Assembly: GCA_012955965.1 (NCBI GenBank)
Contig: JABBZI010000006.1
Span: forward strand, 1 to 64,000
DNA from: Clostridioides difficile
GTDB taxonomy: Bacteria; Bacillota; Clostridia; Peptostreptococcales; Peptostreptococcaceae
Reading direction: 5' to 3'
Length of the DNA stretch: 64,000 nucleotides
Shown one piece after another: positions 18,057 to 26,819 of the stretch; within the stretch, counting starts at the first letter, position 1; every line of letters starts with the position of its first letter. Position numbers and translations under genes: made by a program. The notes under the pieces were generated by a model that was not told the origin of the DNA, did no database searches, and worked only from the letters and a program-made list of their open reading frames with translations.

Positions 18057-18896
18057 GTGAATGTAAAAATAGCAAAACATGCTGGTTTTTGTTTTGGAGT
18101 TAAAAGAGCAATGAAAATGGCATGGGATGAAGTAGAAAAAAATAATTCTGGCATATATGCTCTAGGACCTCTTATTCATAATAAACAAGCAGTAGCAAAA
18201 TATGAAGAAAAAGGTCTTAAGACTGTAGATGAAATTGATATAATACCAAATCATGAAAATATGATAATAAGGTCTCATGGAGTACCTGAGAAGATATATA
18301 AAGAGGCTAAAGATAAAAAGTTAAAAATAGTAGATACTACATGTCCGTTTGTAAAGAAAATACATACAGTAGTAAGCGAGTATCATAATAAAGGTTATGA
18401 AATAATAGTTATTGGGGATATGAAACATCCAGAAGTCATAGGTATAAATGGATGGTGTGAAAACTCAGCAATAATAATAAAGACTGTAGAACAGATGGAA
18501 AATATGGAATTGGATAATTCAAAAAAATATTGTCTTGTGGCACAGACTACAATAAATCCAGATTTATATTCAAGTATAATTGCTAAATTATCAGATAAAT
18601 TGGAAGAAATAGTGTTTAATGATACAATTTGTTCAGCCACAAAGACAAGACAAGAATCAGCTAAAGAATTAGCTAGAGAAGTGGATTGTATGGTAGTTAT
18701 AGGGGGCAGACATAGTTCTAATACTCAAAAATTAGTAAAAGTTTGTGAAGATTTAGTTCCAACTTTTGCAATAGAAACTAAAGATGAATTGGACGTAGAT
18801 ATGCTTAAAAAATATAAAACATTAGGCATTACAGCAGGAGCATCTACACCTAATTGGATAATAGAAGAAGTTGTGACATTCATTGAAAATTTATAA
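18057..18896 (+). CDS. ispH: 4-hydroxy-3-methylbut-2-enyl diphosphate reductase
   Basis: A 279-residue IspH (LytB), the last enzyme of the MEP isoprenoid pathway, making IPP and DMAPP with a [4Fe-4S] cluster. Cluster cysteines are C12 (GFCFGVKRA), C96 (DTTCPFVKK) and C192 (TICSATKTRQ); RSHGVPE carries the active-site histidine. The start is GTG 18057 after AAGGGGGGAAAAC. Unlike some Clostridia, there is no C-terminal fusion to ribosomal protein S1 here. Confidence 0.96.
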   Translation: MNVKIAKHAGFCFGVKRAMKMAWDEVEKNNSGIYALGPLIHNKQAVAKYEEKGLKTVDEIDIIPNHENMIIRSHGVPEKIYKEAKDKKLKIVDTTCPFVKKIHTVVSEYHNKGYEIIVIGDMKHPEVIGINGWCENSAIIIKTVEQMENMELDNSKKYCLVAQTTINPDLYSSIIAKLSDKLEEIVFNDTICSATKTRQESAKELAREVDCMVVIGGRHSSNTQKLVKVCEDLVPTFAIETKDELDVDMLKKYKTLGITAGASTPNWIIEEVVTFIENL

Positions 18897-18942
18897 ATTC
18901 AGTAGATAATACAGCATATGGACATTGTTATAACATAGAACT

Positions 18943-18989
18943 TATCTATTTATCATATGTGATTTCATACTCCATGTGATAAATAGATA
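18943..18989. repeat. Inverted repeat downstream of ispH
   Basis: TATCTATTTATCA starting at 18943 pairs with TGATAAATAGATA ending at 18989, and the pairing continues inward with one mismatch to an ATG/CAT step. It may terminate the cmk-plsC-ispH unit, but lacks a T tail on either strand. Confidence 0.6.
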
Positions 18990-18990
18990 G

Positions 18991-19063
18991 CCTAATATCA
19001 AAAAGTGTGTATCTTAATGTATGAGAAATTAATAATATAAGATGCGCACTTTTTAATATTAGG
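18991..19063. repeat. Second, longer imperfect inverted repeat
   Basis: Bases 18991-19016 pair with 19038-19063 over 26 positions, with one mismatch and two G-T wobbles, around a 21-base loop. It begins one base after the preceding inverted repeat. Function unclear: tandem terminator, RNA structure or small repeat element. Confidence 0.6.
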
Positions 19064-19080
19064 AATATAAAAAATAAAAT

Positions 19081-19113
19081 GATATTGATTATCAATAACA
19101 AATGAAATATAAT
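19081..19113 (+). promoter_or_regulatory. Promoter with overlapping Fur-box candidate
   Basis: TTGATT (19085-19090), a 17-bp spacer, and a perfect TATAAT (19108-19113). GATATTGATTATCAATAAC (19081-19099) matches the Fur consensus GATAATGATAATCATTATC at 15 of 19 positions and covers the -35, so iron-dependent repression of the transporter at 19148 is likely. Confidence 0.7.
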
Positions 19114-19147
19114 ATAATTATTGTGAAATTAGTAAGGAGGTAAATTA

Positions 19148-20293
19148 ATGGAAATGTTAATATCTGCTTCTGAAGAAGCATTTTTACATGTGGGCTCTAT
19201 GATTGGATTTTTTATTTTGTTATTTGGATATATTAACTATAAAACTAGTGGGAATTTTACTAATATAATATCAAAAAACAGAAAACTTCAACCTTTGATA
19301 GGTGCTTTAATTGGGGCTATACCAGGCTGTGGAGGAAGTTTAGCAATAATGCCATTATACATAAATGGAAAGTTGAGCTTTGGTGCAATAATCGCAAGTT
19401 TGATAGCGAGTATGGGAGATGCTGCATTTGTACTTATTTCAGCTAATATTAAGATGTATTTTTTTGTTACAATAGTTAGTACTATTACAGGAATAATAAC
19501 TGGACAGTTAGTAGATTATTTTAAACTTGAAGAAAAATTAGGACTAAAAAAACGAAGAGAATTGGATAAACACAGTATAAATAAAACTAGTTCTAAAGAA
19601 ACACATAATCATGATGAAATAATTTTGGACAATCTTGCTAAATCTCATGGAAACACAAATAGACTTGCATTTATAATAACACATGGAAAAGGTTATAAAA
19701 TTTATATAGGAATTATCTTAATAGGTTTTATATTTATGTCACTTGCTCACTCTGGACTTAATCTGCCTATAATTGAGAAGCTACATTCTTTAGAAGAAGC
19801 AATCGCAGTTATTGGAATATTATTTTCAATAATTTATATGTGGTGTTTCAAAAAAGTATTTAAAAACTCCAACCAAAAAGAGGAAGAAAATAAAAAGATT
19901 TCTCTAAGGGAAATGCTTATACATTCTGTTGGGGAAATATCATTTGTAATTACATGGATTTTTATTGCATATCTTATTTACGATTTGATAATATTAATTT
20001 TAGGTGGAGATGAATACTTAGTTAAGCTAGTATTATCAACAGGTGTAATAAGTGTATTTATAGGTGCAGGTCTTGGACTTATTCCAGGGTGTGGTATACA
20101 AATAGTGCTTATGTCATTCTATTTGAAGGGAACTATACCGCTTGGTGCAGTGATAGCTAATTCTATATCTCAAGATGGAGATGCACTTTTCCCACTTTTA
20201 GCAATGGATAAAAAATCATCTTTATGGGCCATGATTATTACCACTATACCAGCAATACTTGTAGGTATGATAGTTTATGTATTTTTAGGATAA
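19148..20293 (+). CDS. Putative 10-TM heavy-metal/manganese transporter (ArsP_2-like)
   Basis: A 381-residue membrane protein with two similar halves. Each half has a G-x-IPGCG motif (IGAIPGCGGSLAIMPLYING and LGLIPGCGIQIVLMSFYLKG) followed by a conserved gly/asp stretch (ASMGDAAFVLIS and SQDGDALFPLLA), the hallmark of the putative Mn transporter/10-TM exporter family. The loop joining the halves is hydrophilic and His-containing (KETHNHDE, KSHGNTNR), which could bind metal. AAGGAGG precedes the ATG. The Fur-box promoter suggests expression under iron limitation. Transport direction and metal are not known. Confidence 0.82.
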   Translation: MEMLISASEEAFLHVGSMIGFFILLFGYINYKTSGNFTNIISKNRKLQPLIGALIGAIPGCGGSLAIMPLYINGKLSFGAIIASLIASMGDAAFVLISANIKMYFFVTIVSTITGIITGQLVDYFKLEEKLGLKKRRELDKHSINKTSSKETHNHDEIILDNLAKSHGNTNRLAFIITHGKGYKIYIGIILIGFIFMSLAHSGLNLPIIEKLHSLEEAIAVIGILFSIIYMWCFKKVFKNSNQKEEENKKISLREMLIHSVGEISFVITWIFIAYLIYDLIILILGGDEYLVKLVLSTGVISVFIGAGLGLIPGCGIQIVLMSFYLKGTIPLGAVIANSISQDGDALFPLLAMDKKSSLWAMIITTIPAILVGMIVYVFLG

Positions 20294-20405
20294 AACTGAT
20301 TCTATATAGATAAATATGAACGAATAATACAAGTCTGTAAATTTATATTGTAAGGATAATAATGAGAAGGCATATAGGAAAATTTAATACGACTAAGCTA
20401 TTAAT

Positions 20406-20452
20406 GAGAACATGAGAGATAATATTATTCCTCATGTTCTCTCTGTTTAATT
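20406..20452 (+). terminator. Probable terminator after the metal transporter gene
   Basis: GAGAACATGAG (20406-20416) pairs perfectly with CTCATGTTCTC (20431-20441), then a modest T-rich tail. The rest of 20294-20584 shows no gene and no purine riboswitch upstream of ade that I can recognise. Confidence 0.65.
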
Positions 20453-20584
20453 AAATGAATAATGGAACAAATTTCAAGTGATACTTTTTATTAAAACTCA
20501 TATATAATATATATTAATAAATCAAACTATAATATGTAATACGATAAGTATATTGATATAAAAAACATAAGAGGAGTTGTAAAA

Positions 20585-22282
20585 ATGAGTACTTTAAAGA
20601 AAAAGTGTGATGTAGCAAGTGGAAGAAATAAAGCTGACATTGTACTTAAAAATGGAACAATCATAAATGTATTTACAGAAGAATTAATAGTAGGAGATGT
20701 AGCAATAGTGGAAGATACTATTGTTGGTATTGGAGATTACAATGGTGATGTAGAAATTGATTGTAGTGGTAAGTATATATCACCTGGCTTTATTGATGCA
20801 CATATGCATATTGAATCTACAATGGTAATGCCAATTGAATTATCAAAAAAATTATTGAAATCAGGTACGACAACTATCATAGCTGACCCACATGAATTGG
20901 TTAATGTAAAGGGTGCAAATGCGATAGATTTTTTATTAGAATCGACAAAAGATATACCACTTAATGTATATATCATGATGCCTTCATCTGTACCTGCGAC
21001 AAGATTTGAAACTAATGGAATTGGTAAATTTTGTGTAAAAGACATGGAGAAGTATATACATAATCCTAGGATTTTAGGATTAGGGGAGGTAATGTGCTTT
21101 AATGATGTTATAGATTCTGAAAAGGAAATATTAGATAAATTAGAATTTTTTAAAAACAAAATTGTAGATGGACATGCTCCAAATATAAGTGGAAAATCAC
21201 TTCAGACATACGTGTGCGCTGGAATAGAAAATGACCATGAATGCATAACTTTTGATGAGGTATGTGAAAAATTGAGAGCAGGTTTGAAGATTTTAATAAG
21301 AGAAGGTAGTGCAGCGAAGAACTTGAAATCTATAGTAAATGGCTTGTTAAAGCATAACTTGCCAATTGAGGAATTTATGTTTTGCACAGATGATAAGCAT
21401 TTAGATGATATAGAAAAACAAGGCCATATAAGATGGAATATAAAGTGTGCAATTGATTTAGGTATGGAACCTATCAAAGCTATAAAGATTGCAACATATA
21501 ATTCAGCGAAAGTATATGGGCTAAAGAAGATTGGAGCAATAGGAGCTGGCTATAAGGCTGATATTGTTGTGTTGAATGATTTAAATAAAATGGAAGTGGA
21601 GAGTGTATATAAAGATGGCAAGTTAGTAACTAAAGAAATATTCTCTAATTACAATTATGAGATTAAAGACAAAGAGTTACTCAATACAGTTAAATTTAAA
21701 GAGATTAGTAAAGAGAAAATACAGTTAAAATCTGGTGTAAAAGATTATGTAATGGAAATTGTACCTTATCAAATTTTAACAAATAAATTATATGAATCCA
21801 TACCAAATGTAGATGGATATTTTGTTCCAAATAAAGAGTATTCAAAGCTCTGTGTTATTGAGAGACATAGGATGACAGGAAATATATCAATTGCACCACT
21901 AAAAGGATTTGGAATAAAAAATGGAGCAATAGCCACCACTGTAGCTCATGATTCTCATAATATAATAGTTGCAGGGGATAATGATAATGACATAATAGTT
22001 GCAATAAATTATTTAAAAGAGATTCAAGGTGGCTATGTAATTGTATCAAATGGAAAAATTATTAAACATCTAAGTCTCCAAGTTGCTGGATTAATTAGTA
22101 CTCTTCAAGCTGAAGAAGTACAAAAAATAACTGACAATATGTTGGAGATAGCAAGAAATATGGGAGTTCCAAAGTATGTAGACCCTTTTATTACACTTTC
22201 TTTTATGGCACTTCCTGTTGTTCCGCAAATAAGGCTTACTGATTTAGGTTTGTTTGATGTTGAAGAATTTAAATTTATATAA
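20585..22282 (+). CDS. ade: Adenine deaminase
   Basis: A 565-residue Ade enzyme that converts adenine to hypoxanthine plus ammonia. The amidohydrolase metal motif is PGFIDAHMHIEST (about 62-74), then TIIADPHELVNVKG; the C-terminal Ade-specific region includes VAHDSHNIIVAGDNDNDI and GGYVIVSNGKI. Length fits the family. AAGAGGAG precedes ATG. It is monocistronic with a perfect palindromic terminator behind it. Confidence 0.95.
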   Translation: MSTLKKKCDVASGRNKADIVLKNGTIINVFTEELIVGDVAIVEDTIVGIGDYNGDVEIDCSGKYISPGFIDAHMHIESTMVMPIELSKKLLKSGTTTIIADPHELVNVKGANAIDFLLESTKDIPLNVYIMMPSSVPATRFETNGIGKFCVKDMEKYIHNPRILGLGEVMCFNDVIDSEKEILDKLEFFKNKIVDGHAPNISGKSLQTYVCAGIENDHECITFDEVCEKLRAGLKILIREGSAAKNLKSIVNGLLKHNLPIEEFMFCTDDKHLDDIEKQGHIRWNIKCAIDLGMEPIKAIKIATYNSAKVYGLKKIGAIGAGYKADIVVLNDLNKMEVESVYKDGKLVTKEIFSNYNYEIKDKELLNTVKFKEISKEKIQLKSGVKDYVMEIVPYQILTNKLYESIPNVDGYFVPNKEYSKLCVIERHRMTGNISIAPLKGFGIKNGAIATTVAHDSHNIIVAGDNDNDIIVAINYLKEIQGGYVIVSNGKIIKHLSLQVAGLISTLQAEEVQKITDNMLEIARNMGVPKYVDPFITLSFMALPVVPQIRLTDLGLFDVEEFKFI

Positions 22283-22308
22283 ATTATAATATTATAAAAA
22301 TAACAATA

Positions 22309-22354
22309 AATTGACAGTATTTAATATATATTAAATACTGTCAATTTTAATTAG
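22309..22354 (+). terminator. Terminator of ade
   Basis: AATTGACAGTATTTAA (22309-22324) pairs perfectly with 22331-22346 around TATATA, followed by TTTTAATT. The near-symmetric ends would let it work weakly in the other direction too. Confidence 0.82.
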
Positions 22355-22555
22355 TATATTATTTAAACAGATTTTAAGTTTGGATACTATAATTAAACTA
22401 TTTTTATTCATTTTTAGCATATCAATATATAAAAATTATATATCGATGAATTTTTATACATAAAAAAATAAAATATTTTATTTATGAACAGATATATAGG
22501 GTAATAATATATACATAATATAAATTTATCAATAAAAACAAAAGGAGAGATATAT

Positions 22556-23020
22556 ATGTTGAGTATAGGAACAAAAGCACCAGAATTTACATTAGAAGAT
22601 AAAGTTGGAAACAAAGTAAGTCTATCGGATTTTAAAGGAAAAAAAGTAGTAGTATATTTTTATCCTAAAGATAATACACCAGGTTGTACACGTCAAGCTT
22701 GTGCTTTTAGAAACGCGTATGATGGATTTAAAAAGGATGACATACAAGTTATTGGTATAAGTAAGGATAGCATAAAATCACATCAAAAATTTGCAGAAAA
22801 ACATGAACTTCCATTTATTTTACTTTCTGACCCAGATTTAGTTGCTATTAAAGCCTTTGATGTATGGAAAGAGAAAAAAATGTATGGAAAAACTGCATTG
22901 GGAGTTGTGCGAGCAACATATGTCATAGATGAAAATGGAATTATTGAAAAGGTCTTTGAAAAAGCAAAGCCAGATACAAATGCACAAGAGATTCTTGAAT
23001 ATTTGGAAAAACAGGAGTAA
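22556..23020 (+). CDS. bcp: Thiol peroxidase, Bcp/PrxQ type
   Basis: A 154-residue peroxiredoxin that reduces H2O2 and organic peroxides using thioredoxin. The peroxidatic Cys is C44 and the resolving Cys is C49 in TPGCTRQACAFR, the PrxQ five-residue spacing. F-x-L-x-S-DP (ILLSDPDLVAIKAF) follows. AAAGGAGAG precedes the ATG. It forms a two-gene operon with yaaA, nine bases downstream; both protect against peroxide. Confidence 0.95.
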   Translation: MLSIGTKAPEFTLEDKVGNKVSLSDFKGKKVVVYFYPKDNTPGCTRQACAFRNAYDGFKKDDIQVIGISKDSIKSHQKFAEKHELPFILLSDPDLVAIKAFDVWKEKKMYGKTALGVVRATYVIDENGIIEKVFEKAKPDTNAQEILEYLEKQE

Positions 23021-23029
23021 TAGAAATTT

Positions 23030-23773
23030 ATGATTATAATGTTATCACCAGCTAAAAATATGAAGCATATAGAAACATTTGATAGAGAGTTAAGTTTGCC
23101 TTGTTTTATAGATAATGCAAGGGAAATAGCGAAAAATATAAAAACATTTAGCATAGAAGATTTCAAAAATAAGATGAAAATCAATGAAAAATTAGCCATA
23201 TTAAATAAAAATAGATTTGAGAATATTAAGTTTGATAGATTTGGAAGTCCTGCAATCTTAACTTATGATGGAATGCAATATAAAAACATAGAAGCGAATA
23301 GTTTTACAAAGCAAGATGAAGAGTTCGCAGACAGTTGTATTCGAATCATAAGTGGATTGTATGGGGTTATAAAACCGTATGATAGCATATATGAGTATAG
23401 ATTAGAAATGCAGACAAAATTACAGATACATGAATTTAAGAATTTATATGAATATTGGGGAAATAGCATATATAAAGAATTAATCAAAGAAAAAAGGGCT
23501 ATTGTTAATCTGACATCAAACGAATATAGTAAATCCATAGAAAAATTTATTAAAGATAGTGATACATATATTACATGTACTTTTAAAGTAAGTAAAAATG
23601 GTAAATTAAAAGTTGAATCTACACAAGCAAAGAAAGCTAGAGGAATGATGGTGAAATATATTATAAAAAATAGAGTAAGAGATACTGAGGAACTCAAGAA
23701 ATTTAATTTAGGAGGATATAAGTATCAAGAAAATTTATCTGATAATAGTGAATACATATTTTTAAAAGAGTAA
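23030..23773 (+). CDS. yaaA: YaaA family peroxide-stress protein (DUF328)
   Basis: A 247-residue protein of the usual YaaA length, opening with the family signature MIIMLSPAKNM, and containing PAILTYDGMQYKNIEANSF and SGLYGVIKPYD, with LTSNEYSKSI and ARGMMVKYII in the C-terminal half. E. coli YaaA limits intracellular iron and oxidative damage and binds DNA. The gap to bcp is nine bases and the ribosome binding site (CAGGAG) lies within the end of bcp, about 12 bases from the ATG. Confidence 0.92.
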   Translation: MIIMLSPAKNMKHIETFDRELSLPCFIDNAREIAKNIKTFSIEDFKNKMKINEKLAILNKNRFENIKFDRFGSPAILTYDGMQYKNIEANSFTKQDEEFADSCIRIISGLYGVIKPYDSIYEYRLEMQTKLQIHEFKNLYEYWGNSIYKELIKEKRAIVNLTSNEYSKSIEKFIKDSDTYITCTFKVSKNGKLKVESTQAKKARGMMVKYIIKNRVRDTEELKKFNLGGYKYQENLSDNSEYIFLKE

Positions 23774-23898
23774 ATGTATTTAAATATTGAGTGCTATTGT
23801 TAAATTTAGGTAAAATATACTTATTGTGTATTGAATTGAACTTGATTTTAAAATATAATTATTCTTAAATCAAAAAAAGAAAGGAGTGGTCTTCCAAA

Positions 23899-26556
23899 AT
23901 GGAAAATCACAAACAGATGCCTTGGCATTCAAGAGCAACACATGAGATTTTAGAAAGTCTAGATTCATCAGAAGAGGGGCTCACCGATACCGAGGCGGAA
24001 AAACGGATTAAAGAGAATGGTTTAAATGAACTGAGAAAAAAACCACCTAGAACAACTTTACAAATGCTTTGGAGTCAAATTACAGATGCTATGGTTTTAA
24101 TACTAATAGGAGCTGCCATATTGTCTTTGATATTTGGTGAATTTACAGAAGCTTTTGTAATACTAATAATTGTAACAGTGAATGCAGTTATTGGAATCGT
24201 TCAAGAGAAAAAAGCCGAATCATCATTAGAAGCATTAAAAAATATGAATTCACCTATAGCTCGTGTTATGCGTGAGGGTGAAGAAAGTGTTATTCCAGCA
24301 AGTAATCTTGTAGTAGGAGACATTGTTTTTTTAGAAGATGGAGCGATGGTCCCAGCAGACCTTCGTTTGATAGAAACGTCGAGTTTAAAAATTCAAGAAG
24401 CTTCATTAACAGGAGAATCTGTTCCATCAGAAAAAGATTCAGATACAATCTTATCTGAAGAATGTGTATTAGGAGACCGTAGCAATATGGCTTATACATC
24501 CTCAATCGTCACATATGGTAGAGGTGTAGGTGTTGTAGTTGCAACTGGTATGGATACAGAAGTGGGTAACATAGCACATCTTTTAGATTCACAAGATGAT
24601 TTTGATACTCCTATAAAACGTAAACTTAATACTGTTGGAAAGACCTTAAGTGTCATAGGTATTATTGTATGCGTTGTTATATTTGCAATAGGTGCATTTT
24701 ATCAGAGACCTCTCTTACCAATGTTTATGATTGCAATTTCCCTTGCCATATCAATTATTCCAGAGGGATTACCTGCAACAGCTACTATTGTAATGGCTTT
24801 AGGCGTACAACGTATGGCTAAAAGAAATGCTTTAATTAGAAAATTACCAGCTGTTGAAACACTAGGAGGAGCCACAGTAATATGTTGTGATAAAACTGGT
24901 ACATTAACTTTAAATAAAATGACGGTTACACATATTGCTGTAAATGGAGATTTTGAATCTGGTAAAGTTACATCAATAGATACTGCGTCTGAAAAACATC
25001 CACTAGTATATAAAGAGATTGTTTATGCTGGTGCACTTTGTAATGATGCATGTATTAATCCAGATAAAACAGATGAAATATTAGGTGACCCAACAGAGGG
25101 TGCATTAATTTTTATGGCTAACAAATTTGGAATAGATCAAGAAGCTCTTGAAGAAGAATATCCACGTGTATTTGAACAGCCTTTTGATTCTGATAGAAAA
25201 TGTATGACAACTGTTCATAATATAGATGGAAAGATTACTGCTTATACTAAAGGTGCAGTAGATGAAATTCTTGACTTATGTACTAAAATATTAACATCAA
25301 AAGGTGAAAGAAATATTACTGAATTGGATAAAAAGAATATACACGAATTATGTCTTACGATGTCTAAAGATGCATTGCGTGTACTTGGTTTTGCGAAGCG
25401 TGAGATTTCATCTATACCAAAAGAGGATAATGAAAACGTAGAATATGATTTGACATTTATAGGTATGGTTGGTATGATTGACCCTCCAAGAACTGAGGTA
25501 ATTGATGCAGTAAATACTTGTAAAGAAGCAGGTATAAGAACTATAATGATAACAGGTGACCATAAAGTTACTGCCACAACAATAGCTCATGAATTAGGAA
25601 TATGGAATGAAGGAAATACTGTTATATCTGGTGATGAACTTGATAATTTAAGTGATGATGAACTAGATAAAGCTGTTAGAAATGCTACAGTATTTGCTCG
25701 TGTGTCCCCATTTGATAAACTTAGAATTATACAGTCTCTAAAAAGAATTGGAGAAGTACCAGCAATGACTGGAGATGGTGTAAATGATTCTCCTGCTTTA
25801 AAATCTGCTGATATTGGTATAGCTATGGGTATAAGTGGTACAGATGTTGCAAAAGATTCTTCTGATATGATTTTAATGGATGATAGCTTTACAACAATTG
25901 CTTATGCAATAAAAGAAGGTAGACGTGTATATAGAAATATACAGAAAGTTATACAATTCTTACTTGTTGGTAATATAGCAGAGATACTTACGTTGTTTGT
26001 TGCAATATTATTAAATTGGGATACTCCACTTCTTGCAGTTCATATTTTGTGGGTAAACCTTGCAACTGCTACACTTCCAGCTCTTGCACTTGGAGTTGAC
26101 CCACCAAGTAGAAATATAATGAAGCATCAGCCAGTAAAATCAGCTACCTTATTTGAAAAAAATCTTATACAAAGAGTAGTTACTCAAGGTATATTTGTGG
26201 CAATAATGACTATTTTAGCATATAAAATTGGTCTTAATATAGAAAATCATGTTGTAGGTCAAACAATGGCATTTTGTGTATTAGCATTTTCACAAATGTT
26301 GAGAGCATTTAGCCAGCGTTCAAATACAGATTCCATGTTTAACAAAAATAATGGTAAGAACCCATTTCTTTTAATTTCATTTTTAACTTCTGCATTACTA
26401 ATAGCAGTAATACTATTTGTACCTGTTTTTAGAAATGCGTTCAGTTTAACTATTTTAAATGGCTCAGAATGGCTTATAACAATCATTCTAGCCACAATGT
26501 CTGTAGTTCAAGTAGAGGTTGGAAAAGTTATTAAAAGAAAAATTTCAAAAAAATAG
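23899..26556 (+). CDS. Cation-transporting P-type ATPase, PMCA/SERCA-like (P2)
   Basis: An 885-residue P2-type ATPase, likely exporting Ca2+. Features in order: cation ATPase N domain, two TM, TGES (actuator), the M4 ion site SIIPEGLPAT, phosphorylation site CDKTGTLTLNK with D331, the KGA nucleotide site (AYTKGAVDE), TGDH, and GDGVNDSPALKSADIGIAMG, then six C-terminal TM segments. The PEGL motif with N and D residues in M6 (WVNLATATLPALALGVD) fits Ca2+ transport. AGGAGTG lies 12 bases before ATG. Monocistronic; no regulator beside it. Confidence 0.92.
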   Translation: MENHKQMPWHSRATHEILESLDSSEEGLTDTEAEKRIKENGLNELRKKPPRTTLQMLWSQITDAMVLILIGAAILSLIFGEFTEAFVILIIVTVNAVIGIVQEKKAESSLEALKNMNSPIARVMREGEESVIPASNLVVGDIVFLEDGAMVPADLRLIETSSLKIQEASLTGESVPSEKDSDTILSEECVLGDRSNMAYTSSIVTYGRGVGVVVATGMDTEVGNIAHLLDSQDDFDTPIKRKLNTVGKTLSVIGIIVCVVIFAIGAFYQRPLLPMFMIAISLAISIIPEGLPATATIVMALGVQRMAKRNALIRKLPAVETLGGATVICCDKTGTLTLNKMTVTHIAVNGDFESGKVTSIDTASEKHPLVYKEIVYAGALCNDACINPDKTDEILGDPTEGALIFMANKFGIDQEALEEEYPRVFEQPFDSDRKCMTTVHNIDGKITAYTKGAVDEILDLCTKILTSKGERNITELDKKNIHELCLTMSKDALRVLGFAKREISSIPKEDNENVEYDLTFIGMVGMIDPPRTEVIDAVNTCKEAGIRTIMITGDHKVTATTIAHELGIWNEGNTVISGDELDNLSDDELDKAVRNATVFARVSPFDKLRIIQSLKRIGEVPAMTGDGVNDSPALKSADIGIAMGISGTDVAKDSSDMILMDDSFTTIAYAIKEGRRVYRNIQKVIQFLLVGNIAEILTLFVAILLNWDTPLLAVHILWVNLATATLPALALGVDPPSRNIMKHQPVKSATLFEKNLIQRVVTQGIFVAIMTILAYKIGLNIENHVVGQTMAFCVLAFSQMLRAFSQRSNTDSMFNKNNGKNPFLLISFLTSALLIAVILFVPVFRNAFSLTILNGSEWLITIILATMSVVQVEVGKVIKRKISKK

Positions 26557-26610
26557 TTGACAAAATTAGGAAAAATATATAAGATATAAAACATAGAAAA
26601 ATTAAATAAA

Positions 26611-26764
26611 TCTTATCCAGAGAGGTGGAGGGACTGGCCCTATGAAACCCGGCAACCAGTATATTTATATACATTGGTGCTAAATCCTGCGGCGAAAGCT
26701 GAGAGATGAGTATAATTAAGCTTATACAGAGCCTGAGTTATATACTCAGGCTTTATTTATTTTA
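26611..26764 (+). promoter_or_regulatory. SAM-I (S-box) riboswitch with terminator
   Basis: The leader of metY has the S-box core: CCAGAGAGGTGGAGGGACTGG, GCAACC, and the GGTGCTAAATCC region, ending GAGAGATGAG. P1 forms between TCTTATC (26611-26617) and GATGAG (26705-26710). Antiterminator TGAGTATA (26707-26714) with TATACTCA (26741-26748) competes with both P1 and the terminator AGCCTGAGT (26730-26738)/ACTCAGGCT (26744-26752) plus T tail. SAM therefore turns the operon off. TTGACA at 26557-26562 is a likely -35. Confidence 0.96.
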
Positions 26765-26819
26765 AATCTCATCTGATAAATAGTTTAATTTTTTACTAAA
26801 ATCTAAGGGGGATACAAAA

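Noticed and set aside
20294-20584. Purine riboswitch ahead of ade
   Set aside because: Neither the conserved loops nor the P1 pairing of the purine aptamer can be found there.
22309-22354. Palindrome after ade as an operator
   Set aside because: Position after a stop codon and the T tail make it an ordinary terminator.
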